Source: an uncultured Clostridium sp. (GTDB taxonomy: Bacteria > Bacillota > Clostridia > TANB77 > CAG-508). From it: 64,000 nt of DNA. Position numbers and translations under genes: made by a program. Of this stretch, positions 53,921-64,000 are shown piece after piece. A model generated the notes under the pieces. That model searched no databases. It had not been told where the DNA came from and saw only the letters and a list, made by a program, of their open reading frames with translations. The number at the start of each line of letters is the position of its first letter. The first letter of the stretch is position 1. The stretch lies in NCBI GenBank assembly GCA_900553685.1, contig USEI01000002.1:62001-126000 (forward strand), read 5' to 3'.

Positions 53921-54266
53921 CCTTAACCACCTCTCACTTTTAATATATATTTATTTAATCATAATTAAAAAAAAGATTTTGTCGAGATTAAATCTATATA
54001 TAATAAAAGTTTTTTACAATTTGTGATAATTTGTATTTATTTTATTACATTTAGTCTAAAAAGACAAGTATTAATAGCAAAATTGACAAAAAAAGATGAA
54101 GCCCAAAGCTTCATCTTTTTATTTATACTAAAGTTCTTTAAATTTACTATGTGTCTTTATATAGTCTATTTTATATTTTATAACTTTCATATATTTTATC
54201 TTTATCTTTTTGTTTTCTATCTGTTTTTATATAAGTTATTTTTTAGACTACTCTATCACTCTAATT
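53921..54266. other. Gene-free stretch upstream of spoIIE
   Basis: These 346 bases hold the presumed spoIIE promoter region, which I could not define with confidence, and the terminator of the giant surface gene. No gene is seen. Confidence 0.6.
54089..54120 (-). terminator. Terminator of the giant surface-protein operon
   Basis: An AAAAAGATGAAGC / GCTTCATCTTTTT stem lies downstream of the gene ending at 54267, with T-runs. Confidence 0.8.
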
Positions 54267-57200
54267 TTATTTAAGAACTTTTTTCTTAATTACTACTATT
54301 CCTATTGCAATTACTGCAAGAGCAACAACTACAGCAGCAAGTATTTGTATTGTCATAACTGTTCCTGAATTGATACCTGTTGGAGGAGTAAATGTTACAA
54401 GTTCTGTTGCACTTGAATCTCTTTCTTTAAGAGCTACTTCAAATTCTCCAAGTGTTGGATTTGCATTACCTGGAACTGCAACTATATCTCTTCTACCAAC
54501 TGAATTTTCTATTTTAACAATTTCTGCTATATTGTCATAATTTAAGTTATTTGCATCATCTTCTGCAGAAACTGTTTTTGTTATAGTTAAAACTATTTGA
54601 GATTTATAAGCATCTGCATTTTCTTTATATGGTACTAGTTTTGCTTCAAATCCTGAGTTATTCATTTGATCTGTATTTTCTTGTGTATCAATACTTAATA
54701 TTACATTATTTCTTTGGTCTGTGATATATGCAATACCTTTTTTATCAATTAATTCATATTCTGTTGTTATTACATCTGATAATAACTTATCTGATCCATA
54801 TCCACTACCAGTTAACTCTGTAACATTTGTATTTTTCCAGCTATGATCTTTTGCATTATTTAATTCTGCTGAGAATATACCATCATTATCAACATAGTCT
54901 ACAATTTGACGAACTCTTGTTGTAACAACTTTATCAGCTCTTACATCATTTGTATAATAAGTTGTTCCTAAATATTCACCTGCTTTTGAAATTCCTTTGG
55001 CAGTATCCTCATAAGCTTTATTTGCAAGAAGTTTAAGAGCTTCTTTTTCTGTTCTAGGTTTAATTCCTGTAAGTTCCTCTACTTTTGTAAAGTTTTGTTC
55101 AGAAATGTTTTCTAGTATTTCACTTGTTCTATCAACTTCACCAACATTTAATGCACTAACTTGATAATTAATTTCTATTGTTGTACCTTGTAATATTGTT
55201 TCATCAATATTTACATATCTGAAGTTTTGCATTCCAGAAATTTCCCTATCTGTTGGCTTTTCTTCACATTTATTAATTGCTTGCATTACATCTGTTGCAA
55301 CTGAAGAGTCAGATAATGAAACATCTGCAATTAAATATTTATTTCCTAATTTAGTTATTATAGTCTTATCTGAAACACCTTCCAATAAATCAGTTTCTCT
55401 ATAATTAATATCATAGATTGCATTAAATATTACGTTTCCATCATTTGTAGTTAATTTAATTGAACTTATTTGTTTATCAAGAACTACTGCTGTTTCAGGT
55501 CTTTCAATTAATCCAAAATCTATGTTGTTAATTAAGTAATTTGTTCCTTCTTTTTGTACTCTAACACTTCCAGCTTCTAATACAGTTCCTAAAATTTCAG
55601 ATTTTTCTTCTACACCTTCGCCAAAGTTTTCTATAAATAAACTTATCTTTGCTGTATCTGCAAACATTGAATAATCATTATATAAATCAGTATGTTTTTC
55701 ATCTAATTTATTTGCAGTTGCAAGTACTGTTCCATTTACATTTGTTATAGTTTCTGAATTTGATGTAATTTCAAGTCTTCTAGCTTCACTATCTTTTGCA
55801 TCTGAAACTCTTGCGTTTGCTAAATCAATATTATCTAAATCATGCCATTCATTATTTACATAACCATTGTCGTCTACACTTGTAAATCCTGATTGATAAA
55901 TTGTAGATCTATAATCTTGACCATTATAAATAGCTGCTGTTTTTCCTTCAAGATCTTTATCATAATTTGCTGTTAAAATATTGTCTTCATCAAAACGTTC
56001 ACCATTTGCTTTATATGCTTCTGGATCTCCAGAAATTTCAAATGTATCTTCTAAATCTAATTTATTGTTTCCATATAAAAATCTTACAACATAATCTCCA
56101 ACTGGAACTGATGTAAATTTATAAGAACCAACACTAGATTCATTTTCTATGTTTTCTCTTGAAGTTTCTGTTGTACTGTCAAAACCTGTTAGATATTCTA
56201 GTGTTTTTCCACCTAAAACATCTAATTGTTTACTTGTTGGCCACAAGAAATCATATTCTCTATCTCCAACTTTTATTTTTTCAACAAGTTCTGTAGTTAA
56301 TCCTCCAATTAAAGCTTCATCACTCTCATCATAAAGTCCATTTCCTACTGCTGTATCTCCTTCTGGTTTATCTTCCCAAGCTAAACCATTTATTTCTCTA
56401 TTTTCTTCTACTATTGTTAATTCTAATACTGGTGCTGAATCAGTATCATCTTCATACCATGATTTTTCATTGTAGCTTCTGATGTTTACGTTTGCTGGTG
56501 CTGAATCTCTATCTATTTTACCTGCATTTCTACCATCAGTATAACTTGTTGAATAACTTGAAATTTCAGCTACATTTGACTTATCTCCAAGTCTAATTGT
56601 ATCTTCAACTCCATCTATATTTTCTTTATCTAATGCAAATGTTACATAAATATCAGCTTTTTCTCCACTTCTTAAGCTTATATCTAAATTTTGAGCTGTC
56701 ATTTTATTATAAGTTACTCCATCAGAACCTTTGATTCCTCTTTCTGTAACATTCCATGTAACATTTTTATTTCCAGATGGTGATTCTACATAAGAAGCGT
56801 TTGCTACTTCTGTTAATCCATTTTGTTCTGCTCCGTCTATTGTTTTTACATATTTTTCTACTTTTGTATTAATTGGATCTCCAAATGAACTATCAAAGTA
56901 ATCATCAACTGAATTTATTTTAGTAATATAATCTGGTCCTTCATTATATAAACTTATCTTATATGTTAAATAAACATCTAATTCTGTTGCATCAATACTT
57001 GTTCCTAAATCTTTATAGAATTTTTCTATTGCATCATATCCTGTTATATTAGAGTTTGCTTGATACATTTCTGCTCTGTAATAATAATCTGTACTGTATA
57101 AACCTAATTGATATTCAATTTGAGTTGTGTCTGCATATAATTGTCTACTATAACAATCTGAACCAATATCTTCTAATTTATTAAATTTATAATTTAACAA

Positions 57201-60200
57201 CTTATCATTAACAACTACTTTAGCTGAAACTAAATCCTTAGTTGTTCCTAAATCAACTTCTGGTCTTCTCTTTAATCCTAAATTAATGTGTAATGTATAA
57301 TTATAAGTTGCAGAATACATATAATATTGAACTAAACCAAGTTCACTTATATAAGTATCATAACTTTCTAAATGAATTCTATTATCAAATGGATAAGTTA
57401 ATCCTCCAACTGATGTTCTTGCTTTAGTCTTAAATAAATCTTTTGCAGTTCCATCAGCATTTTGAGTTTGTACTTCTGAAGATATTCTTGAAGTTCCATT
57501 CGCTACTGCAGATTTTGCTCCTTCATAGAAAATGTCTTTTTCTCCTTCACTTCCCACAGCAGTACCTATTGTTTCACCTTCACCATTTATTTCTGTTTTT
57601 CCTTTAATTTCTTGAATTCTATTATCAACTTCTTCTCTATTATAGTCTAAAGCCATAGAGTCTCTTGCCCAAGCATCTCTTCCTGAAGTTGAAGCACTTC
57701 TATAAGCATTGGCATCTCCATTTGAAGTTGCTAAGAATTTTGTTGGTTCATAAGTTTGACCATCATAAACAAATTCAATATCATAAGTTCCTGATTTTAA
57801 TATTTTTACACTTGGAGCTTCCCAATGTCCACCATCTGTTGTAATTATTGGTTGACTAATTTCTTCTCCATCATCATAAATTGTTGCTAAATTTCCGTTA
57901 TTATCATAAATATATACTTCAATTCCATCTAATCTTCTTTCATTGTCATCCATTATACCGTTTTCAACAGAATTTTCTGTATTTTTATCATTTTCATCAA
58001 GTGGTGTATCTTCCCATACATCACCTGCAAGTTTAATTGTTAAATCTATAACTGTTAAAGTTTCTAATCTGTTTGAAACAACTATCTCTAAGTTATCAGA
58101 AATCTCTGCCCCATTATTTGATATACTAACATTTTTCCAACCTTTTGGAATATTATTTTCAGTTACAGTTACTGTTGGAACATTATCACCCCACCATTTA
58201 ATTGTTGGTGATGTATATGTTTCTCCACCTTTTAAGCTAATATTAATTACTCTTGTTGAATCTACAACACTTTGTCCATCCATTTCAAAAGTACCTGAAA
58301 TTGTAACTGTCATATCAAAACTTGGAAGTTCTAATCCATCTAATAATTTTTCATCAGCAATTATTTCTTTTCTAACTGTAAAGCTTCCCTCATGCTCTTC
58401 ATATTTGTTTGTTGCTACAACAGATACTGTTTGACCTTCTGGAGCCAATTTTCCTTCTGCATTATCTATTCTAACTACTTCTGTTCCTTCTGGAAGATTA
58501 ATTTCTTCAACTTTATATGAAGGAGCTTCTTCTGTTACATACCATTTAAACATATCTGATTTATATGTTTGATTTGCTTTTATTGTTACTATAAATGGCT
58601 CATATCCATCTACTGTAACTCTAAATGTAAATTCTTCATCACCAATAACACCATTTTCAACTAATTTTGTTATTTCTAAATATCCACCTGTTAATTTAGG
58701 TTCGTTTATAAATGTTGCTATTGTTGCTTCTGCTCCTGGCTTTATAGTTCCACTAGCATTTAAAACTGATATATTGTTTGCAATTTCTGATTCTAGCTCT
58801 TCTACTGTATAAGTTGGAGCTGAATTTCCATACCATTTAATTGTTCCGGAATCCCACTGACTACCGCCAGAAACTGTTATTTCTTGAGAAAATTCTTCTC
58901 CAGCAGCTTCTCCTGGTCCATATTTTGTTCCATTATATTCAAAAGCACCTCTTATAGTTACTTTGAATTTAAATTCTTGACCATTTAAACTTTCATGAGT
59001 TATTTGTTTTTTAACAATTAAGTTTCCAGAATTTTCATTTGCTCTATTTATAAATTCATTATCTGTTGTAATTAATATTTCCCCAGTTTGGCTCTCTTTT
59101 AATTTTCCTTGTATACCATTTTCTATTTGTGTTCCACCATCTGAAGTTGCTGATACAAATTCTGTTCCTTCTGGAAGGTCAATTTCTGTTATTGTATAGT
59201 TTGGAGCTTCCGCATCAGCTGCCCAAGTAAATGCATTTGATGTATATTCCCAAACATAAGAATCACCTTTTTTCTCTGCATTTAATGAAACCACATAAGG
59301 TTCATATCCATCTACTGTAATTTGGAATTTAAATACTAAAGAATTTATATATTCAGTAGACATTCCTTGTGCATTTTCTAGTGTTTTTATAATATGAAGA
59401 TATCCTGCTTTTGGAGTTATGTCTCTATTCCAAGCTGTTACTTTTACTGTGTTTGTACCTTCTGATACATCAGCTAAAGTACCTTTAGAAGGTTCAACTG
59501 ATGAAGCAATATCTTCTGCAAGTAAATTCTCTTCTACTGTATATTCTGGAGCCATTTCTCCATTCCATGTAAATTCATCTGAAGTCCATACAGTAGGGGC
59601 GTCTACACTACTTACTTTTATTACAACAAAACTATTTTCATCATAAATATCGTTTGTTATTTCTACTGCTGAATCATTTGTTAATTGAATTTTGGTTCCT
59701 GGTCCATAAGTTTGACCTTTATATGTGAAACTTCCTTTAGAAGTTACTGTTACCACAAACTTAAATTCTTTATCAACTAATGTATCTGAATCTATATGTT
59801 TTGTTATTTCAATTCTACCTGAATGAGGTTTTTCTATTCTGTTTACAATGTTATTTGTAACTTCAAAATCTTTTGTTTCATCACTAACTAAAGTTCCTGT
59901 AATTGTTTGTCCATTTACTGTTATTTGTACATCATCACTTGTTGCTGTAACAAAACTTGTTCCTTCTGGATTATCAACCTCTGTTATTGTATAATTTGGA
60001 TTATTTCCAGCAAACCATTCATAATATCCAGATGTATATTCCCAAACATAAGAATTATCTTTTCTTATTGGTGAAATTTCAATTCTTTGTTTATCATATC
60101 CATCCACAGAAATTTCAAAATTAAATTTTAATTTCATTATTTCTTCTTCTGAATATAATTCAGCATTTTCTAATGTTTTTATAATATGAATTTTTGCTTT

Positions 60201-62147
60201 TTCTATTTTTTGTTCATTTATTGCTGTTACTGTTACAGTTTCATCTTCAGATAATCTACCTGAACTTGGTGTTATAGAAATTAACTCAGCAAATTCTGAA
60301 CTTAACTCTTCAACTTTATATTTAGGAGCTGTTTCTCCATACCATTTAACATTTCCTAAATTCCATTCTCCTCTTCCATTATTAATTGTAATAGAAGCAT
60401 CTATGGTAGTTGAAGCATCATTATATTTTTGTCCATTATATTTAAATGTTCCACTTAAAGTTACTTTAAAGTTAAAAGTTTTACCCTCTAAATTACTTTC
60501 TTTTCCATTTAAAATATTTTTATCTATTTTCTTTACGATTTTTAAGTTACCAGTATGCTCTCCAATGTTAGTAGCTTTTACCTTTACTGTTCTTCCATCT
60601 CTTAATTCTCCTGAAGCATTTTCAAGGTCTAATTGTTTAAAACCATCCTTGTCAATTTCTTCAACAGTATAAGTTGGATTTCCATCTTCAGCATTCCAAT
60701 AATATGTTTTAGTAGTTGCTGAACGTCCAGCTTTAACTTTTATTATTTCTGAATCACCATTTATTGCACCATCTACATTAACTCTGAAATAGAAGAATTT
60801 GTTTACGTCTTTTACTTCTTCTCCATCTTCATCAACTACTTCTTTTTCTATTCTAATTTTTCCACTTCTAATATCTAATCTTCTATCAATTTCTACATAT
60901 TCATACCATCTACAAGCATTTATACCTAATGCTAATGCCTGTGATGTATGTTCTTTTAAACCTGTTAGTTTTAACCAATAATCTGTATGATCATATTCGC
61001 TATGTGAATGTCCTTCACTATCTGTCCAAGTGTTATAGTAATCTTTTGATTTTTGGTTCCAAATAGCTTCAAAGTATGTTCCTCTTAAATTTTGAAATAC
61101 ACCAGCTGCGTTCATATATCTAAATTTAGTTTTTATATTAGTTATTTTTGTAGCATTTTCTCTATAATTTAATCTAATATAAAATTTCTCATTTGCTAGT
61201 GGAAATTTTGAGTCTGTATCTTGTGTTCTTTCACCATCTGTCCAAACAAATTCCCAATCTTTTCCTAATACTAATGCTGCTTCTGAATCATCTGTATAAA
61301 TCTCCATGTCTGTAATTCCAGCAAATTGAACTTCTTCTCTATCTCCAAATTGTTCTGTTGAACCAACATAGTCAATAGCAAAAGGTCCTATTATATATTG
61401 TTGTAATCCGCTATCCCATACTACTGTTGGTGTTTGATATTCACCTTCTGTAACCCATTTTGGATCATAATCAAAATCAAAAGCATTTTCTATTTTCTTT
61501 TTCTCTCCGTCTGGAGTAGTAAATTCTGCTGTTTTATATTTTAATTCATCTGTACTGTTTACTCCAGCAGCTTCTAATATATATGCCTCAAATGCATCTG
61601 CTTCTTTTGCAAAAGCATTTTCTGCAACAGTATTTCCTAAGCTTCCTGCTTCTGTTGTCCACCAAGCTAACTGAGCATAGTTATATTCACCCATTCCATC
61701 TACTTTTATCATTTCTGATAAGATATAAGCCTCTTTTGGAGTTGCAATATCTGTACTCTCTATTTTATATCTACCAAAAGTTCTATTTGTATATCTAGAA
61801 GATCCAAATGGTGAACCAGATGTTGAACTTTGACGAAGTATTTCCATTCCTAAATCATTATTTGTTAAATAAGGATATGATACTCCTAAATTATCTCCAT
61901 TTGTTCCAACAAGTTCTGTTTGACTATGACTTGGTAATGAAGTACCTTTTTGGCAACAGAACACATCATAATAATCATTTAAATCACTATATGGTATATA
62001 GCTTCCATTAGGATAAGAATGAATATGTGTTGATTCAATAATCATTTCTCCTAATCTCTCTGCAACTGCATAGCAAGCTCCTATGGTGCTTAATATAATT
62101 AACATTGCAATAAATGTTATAGAAATTCTACTTTTGAATTTATTCAT
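54267..62147 (-). CDS. Giant repeat-built surface protein (about 2626 aa)
   Basis: ATG 62147 follows AGGAGGTG (a GTG three codons earlier is worse). The protein has a signal peptide (1-30) and a roughly 390-residue N-terminal region with CCQKG and AQLAWWTTEAG segments. Eight tandem beta-domains of about 95-140 residues follow (about 425-1370), each opening with a G-x-(L/I)-x-(I/V)-x-K pattern and ending P-x-Y-x-(V/I)-x-E. Odd and even copies alternate in type; copies 3 and 5 share HIIKTLENA. These resemble Cna-B/SpaA-type pilin domains. Two SdrD B-like units (AGDVWED..., NGLAWEDKPEG...) and further domains follow, then TPPTG, a membrane helix and KKKVLK. It is probably an adhesin or stalk. 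It follows the partial gene with one base between them. Confidence 0.88.
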   Translation of the reverse strand: MNKFKSRISITFIAMLIILSTIGACYAVAERLGEMIIESTHIHSYPNGSYIPYSDLNDYYDVFCCQKGTSLPSHSQTELVGTNGDNLGVSYPYLTNNDLGMEILRQSSTSGSPFGSSRYTNRTFGRYKIESTDIATPKEAYILSEMIKVDGMGEYNYAQLAWWTTEAGSLGNTVAENAFAKEADAFEAYILEAAGVNSTDELKYKTAEFTTPDGEKKKIENAFDFDYDPKWVTEGEYQTPTVVWDSGLQQYIIGPFAIDYVGSTEQFGDREEVQFAGITDMEIYTDDSEAALVLGKDWEFVWTDGERTQDTDSKFPLANEKFYIRLNYRENATKITNIKTKFRYMNAAGVFQNLRGTYFEAIWNQKSKDYYNTWTDSEGHSHSEYDHTDYWLKLTGLKEHTSQALALGINACRWYEYVEIDRRLDIRSGKIRIEKEVVDEDGEEVKDVNKFFYFRVNVDGAINGDSEIIKVKAGRSATTKTYYWNAEDGNPTYTVEEIDKDGFKQLDLENASGELRDGRTVKVKATNIGEHTGNLKIVKKIDKNILNGKESNLEGKTFNFKVTLSGTFKYNGQKYNDASTTIDASITINNGRGEWNLGNVKWYGETAPKYKVEELSSEFAELISITPSSGRLSEDETVTVTAINEQKIEKAKIHIIKTLENAELYSEEEIMKLKFNFEISVDGYDKQRIEISPIRKDNSYVWEYTSGYYEWFAGNNPNYTITEVDNPEGTSFVTATSDDVQITVNGQTITGTLVSDETKDFEVTNNIVNRIEKPHSGRIEITKHIDSDTLVDKEFKFVVTVTSKGSFTYKGQTYGPGTKIQLTNDSAVEITNDIYDENSFVVIKVSSVDAPTVWTSDEFTWNGEMAPEYTVEENLLAEDIASSVEPSKGTLADVSEGTNTVKVTAWNRDITPKAGYLHIIKTLENAQGMSTEYINSLVFKFQITVDGYEPYVVSLNAEKKGDSYVWEYTSNAFTWAADAEAPNYTITEIDLPEGTEFVSATSDGGTQIENGIQGKLKESQTGEILITTDNEFINRANENSGNLIVKKQITHESLNGQEFKFKVTIRGAFEYNGTKYGPGEAAGEEFSQEITVSGGSQWDSGTIKWYGNSAPTYTVEELESEIANNISVLNASGTIKPGAEATIATFINEPKLTGGYLEITKLVENGVIGDEEFTFRVTVDGYEPFIVTIKANQTYKSDMFKWYVTEEAPSYKVEEINLPEGTEVVRIDNAEGKLAPEGQTVSVVATNKYEEHEGSFTVRKEIIADEKLLDGLELPSFDMTVTISGTFEMDGQSVVDSTRVINISLKGGETYTSPTIKWWGDNVPTVTVTENNIPKGWKNVSISNNGAEISDNLEIVVSNRLETLTVIDLTIKLAGDVWEDTPLDENDKNTENSVENGIMDDNERRLDGIEVYIYDNNGNLATIYDDGEEISQPIITTDGGHWEAPSVKILKSGTYDIEFVYDGQTYEPTKFLATSNGDANAYRSASTSGRDAWARDSMALDYNREEVDNRIQEIKGKTEINGEGETIGTAVGSEGEKDIFYEGAKSAVANGTSRISSEVQTQNADGTAKDLFKTKARTSVGGLTYPFDNRIHLESYDTYISELGLVQYYMYSATYNYTLHINLGLKRRPEVDLGTTKDLVSAKVVVNDKLLNYKFNKLEDIGSDCYSRQLYADTTQIEYQLGLYSTDYYYRAEMYQANSNITGYDAIEKFYKDLGTSIDATELDVYLTYKISLYNEGPDYITKINSVDDYFDSSFGDPINTKVEKYVKTIDGAEQNGLTEVANASYVESPSGNKNVTWNVTERGIKGSDGVTYNKMTAQNLDISLRSGEKADIYVTFALDKENIDGVEDTIRLGDKSNVAEISSYSTSYTDGRNAGKIDRDSAPANVNIRSYNEKSWYEDDTDSAPVLELTIVEENREINGLAWEDKPEGDTAVGNGLYDESDEALIGGLTTELVEKIKVGDREYDFLWPTSKQLDVLGGKTLEYLTGFDSTTETSRENIENESSVGSYKFTSVPVGDYVVRFLYGNNKLDLEDTFEISGDPEAYKANGERFDEDNILTANYDKDLEGKTAAIYNGQDYRSTIYQSGFTSVDDNGYVNNEWHDLDNIDLANARVSDAKDSEARRLEITSNSETITNVNGTVLATANKLDEKHTDLYNDYSMFADTAKISLFIENFGEGVEEKSEILGTVLEAGSVRVQKEGTNYLINNIDFGLIERPETAVVLDKQISSIKLTTNDGNVIFNAIYDINYRETDLLEGVSDKTIITKLGNKYLIADVSLSDSSVATDVMQAINKCEEKPTDREISGMQNFRYVNIDETILQGTTIEINYQVSALNVGEVDRTSEILENISEQNFTKVEELTGIKPRTEKEALKLLANKAYEDTAKGISKAGEYLGTTYYTNDVRADKVVTTRVRQIVDYVDNDGIFSAELNNAKDHSWKNTNVTELTGSGYGSDKLLSDVITTEYELIDKKGIAYITDQRNNVILSIDTQENTDQMNNSGFEAKLVPYKENADAYKSQIVLTITKTVSAEDDANNLNYDNIAEIVKIENSVGRRDIVAVPGNANPTLGEFEVALKERDSSATELVTFTPPTGINSGTVMTIQILAAVVVALAVIAIGIVVIKKKVLK

Positions 62148-62148
62148 A

Positions 62149-64000
62149 TTAAACACCTCCTTTTCTCTTTGCTAATACAATTTTATTATATGCTATAAAT
62201 ATTACTATACTTCCTAATAATATTGTTGTTATAATTACTGAAATATATATGAATGTTTCACCAGTTTTTGCAGAAATAATTACGTCTGCTGAACCTATAT
62301 CATTTTCACCTTGTGCTTTATTTGCTGGTGTTGAGTTAATATCTGAAATACCATATATATTGTAATCTTCATAAATTTCTGCTAGGTTGTTAGTAAGTCC
62401 TATATTTTCTTCTGTTACTTGTTTTGTTAAAACTAATTTAACAGATGCTGACTCACCAGGTTTTAATTCTCTTTCTGCAAGTTCTGCTGAATATAGATTT
62501 CCATCAGATCCTGTATACCAGCTTGCATTTGCTTCTAATCCAGAATTAAATGTCATTCCTTCTGGCATATAATCTATAATTTGTTTTGCATATCCTGCCA
62601 CATCACCTTCATTTGATACTGTAATTGTATATTCTACATATACAACAGATCCATATAAATGTTTAGCAGCAATTTCTGTTTTGGCTAATGTTACATTATC
62701 ATATTCATCATTTTGAGTTCCTGTAGCAGATTGTGTTGTTACTTTAGTTATAGTTTTGTCTAATTTTAAATCAAATTTATCTGCTAAAACTAAACCAATA
62801 TCTATACCTGAAACACTACCATTTGAAATTGTTATAACTTCTGTAATAGCTCCATTTCTTGTTTTACCATCTTGTTCTAATTTTGTTGTTACAGCATCTG
62901 AATTAACATTTATATCCACACCGTCTTTTTTATAAGCTGTAACTGTATATTTTACTGTATCATACTCAAAAATTACTAAGTAGTCTCCATTTTTTACTCC
63001 TGAAAATGTGTATGTACCATTTGCATCTGTTGTTACAGACGTTTGAATTGCACCAGATTGACTATCAACTAATCTAACAATTATTCCTGATAATAATTGC
63101 TCATCTGTTGTTCTCATACCATCTTTATTACTATCAAGCCAAGCTGTACCTGTTAGTTTATATGTCTTTTCTATATTTCCATTTCCTTGAGAAGTAGAAC
63201 TTGAAGATGATTGTAATTGACTTGCTGCAATAGATTTTTCAGAAGCTTCTACTATATGTGTAATTGAATTCGTTGTTTGTTCTTCTACTTCTGCTGAAGC
63301 AACTGTAGCAAAGTTTGTAACAGTTTTTTCTTGGACACCACCTAAATTAGCAGCTACTGCTTCAACATTAACAACTAATTCTTCATTTGGTTGAATATTT
63401 GCCATTACTGTTACTTCTCTACTTGATGAAACTTTTTTATTTCCTACAATACCATCTGATACATATGAAACTTTTCTAACTGCTATTCCATCTGGAATTA
63501 CATCTGTTAATCTAACATTTTCTGCTACTGCTCCACCTTCATTTTTAACTGTAAATACATATTTAACTGTATCTCCCTCTTTAATATAAGTATCTGTATT
63601 TTCTGATATTTGATTTACAACTAAAACAGGTCTTCCAACTGATGTTATTAAAGCATTTGATTCATAAGTATCTGTTCCATCAGCACTTACTTTAGCTATT
63701 GTTTCCACATCTACTTTTGTAACATTTTCATCTAATTCATTTACCTTAGCAACAAATTTTAATTGAACAGAAGCATCTTCTTGAATTTCTGATAAATTCC
63801 ATGTTATTGTTCTTGTAGATTCATCATATCTTCCTTCTGCCACATCAATTGATGTTAATCCATCTTCTGCATATCCTACTACTGAAGATTTCACATAAGA
63901 AAATTCTTTTGGTAATACTTGTGTTACAACAACATTTTTCTTAACCTCAGAAGTTAAGTTTTCAATTTGAATGCTAAAATTTACTTCATCTCCAGCTTTT
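62149..64000 (-). CDS. Large DUF11/SdrD-B-type surface protein (5' part outside window)
   Basis: The frame is open to the window edge, so the N-terminus is missing; the GTG at 63892-63894 is internal. The visible 617 residues hold DUF11-type domains (VKYVFTVKNEGGAVAENVRLTD and similar), a linker, an SdrD B-like domain (LTGTAWLDSNKDGMRTTDEQ), and another DUF11 domain (VEYTITVSNEGDVAGYAKQI). The end is SAKTG, a membrane helix and AKRKGGV. SAKTG-helix-basic tail has the shape of a sortase signal without the Leu-Pro. The next gene, one base on, encodes the giant protein. Confidence 0.85.
   Translation of the reverse strand, partial: KAGDEVNFSIQIENLTSEVKKNVVVTQVLPKEFSYVKSSVVGYAEDGLTSIDVAEGRYDESTRTITWNLSEIQEDASVQLKFVAKVNELDENVTKVDVETIAKVSADGTDTYESNALITSVGRPVLVVNQISENTDTYIKEGDTVKYVFTVKNEGGAVAENVRLTDVIPDGIAVRKVSYVSDGIVGNKKVSSSREVTVMANIQPNEELVVNVEAVAANLGGVQEKTVTNFATVASAEVEEQTTNSITHIVEASEKSIAASQLQSSSSSTSQGNGNIEKTYKLTGTAWLDSNKDGMRTTDEQLLSGIIVRLVDSQSGAIQTSVTTDANGTYTFSGVKNGDYLVIFEYDTVKYTVTAYKKDGVDINVNSDAVTTKLEQDGKTRNGAITEVITISNGSVSGIDIGLVLADKFDLKLDKTITKVTTQSATGTQNDEYDNVTLAKTEIAAKHLYGSVVYVEYTITVSNEGDVAGYAKQIIDYMPEGMTFNSGLEANASWYTGSDGNLYSAELAERELKPGESASVKLVLTKQVTEENIGLTNNLAEIYEDYNIYGISDINSTPANKAQGENDIGSADVIISAKTGETFIYISVIITTILLGSIVIFIAYNKIVLAKRKGGV

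Noticed and set aside
54267..62156. Many plus-strand open frames within the giant surface gene and other genes
   Set aside because: They are antisense shadows of strongly supported minus-strand genes, without ribosome sites or known motifs.
1..64000. CRISPR arrays, riboswitches, rRNA genes, transposase-based insertion sequences
   Set aside because: Looked for and not seen: no regularly spaced repeats, no rRNA-like stretch, no transposase gene with terminal repeats.

Overview
The window looks like a chromosome segment of an uncultured, very AT-rich, Gram-positive, endospore-forming anaerobe of the Clostridia type. Sporulation and germination genes (spoIIE, ypeB, a Spo0E-like regulator under a Spo0A-like box), dockerin/cohesin surface proteins, Lgt, a D-Ala-D-Ala ligase, a GT51 transglycosylase and a YhaN/YhaO pair all point that way. 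The species cannot be named from the sequence. Almost every gene lies on the minus strand and most have a clear AGGAG-type ribosome binding site. Starts were moved to the best-placed site where the longest frame disagreed.

Layout. 0-7 kb: two unknown genes, then an operon (read 7080 to 1605) for a small cohesin/dockerin assembly at the cell wall: an LPKTG-anchored cohesin protein, a sortase, a dockerin-bearing glucosaminidase and a membrane-anchored cohesin protein. 7-11 kb: a Ppx/GppA-like protein, a DUF84 phosphatase, an SDR enzyme and a foreign-looking orphan gene. 11-16 kb: two unknown operons, including two tiny related proteins (53 and 56 aa) on either side of a coiled-coil protein, and an HExxH protein. 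16-25 kb: amylase, patatin, MscS, Nudix, Spo0E-like protein, Lgt, an M16 peptidase pair, PPC and YjbR proteins. 26.2-30.1 kb: a small island in the 3' end of a tRNA-Cys gene, carrying an HNH protein, a probable HEPN ribonuclease and a wrecked integrase joined to a wrecked LRR gene. 30-37 kb: metal transporter, GNAT, prfA, a second foreign-looking gene, yhaN and yhaO. 38-41 kb: a VirD4-type coupling protein with two unknown partners. 41-54 kb: DnaJ-like protein, mscL, cell-wall enzymes, ypeB, a glycosyltransferase-Nudix fusion and spoIIE. 54-64 kb: two very large repeat-built surface proteins.

The most notable observation is that yhaO and the virD4-type gene are each interrupted by one extra base in the same nine-base context, GTR CGG AGR. 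In both, skipping the C of CGG restores the conserved protein, including the coupling protein's P-loop. By eye, CGG occurs in frame nowhere else in the resident genes, only in the two foreign-looking genes and a dead LRR fragment. This suggests +1 frameshifting at a hungry or unassigned CGG codon. A shared sequencing artefact is the main alternative.
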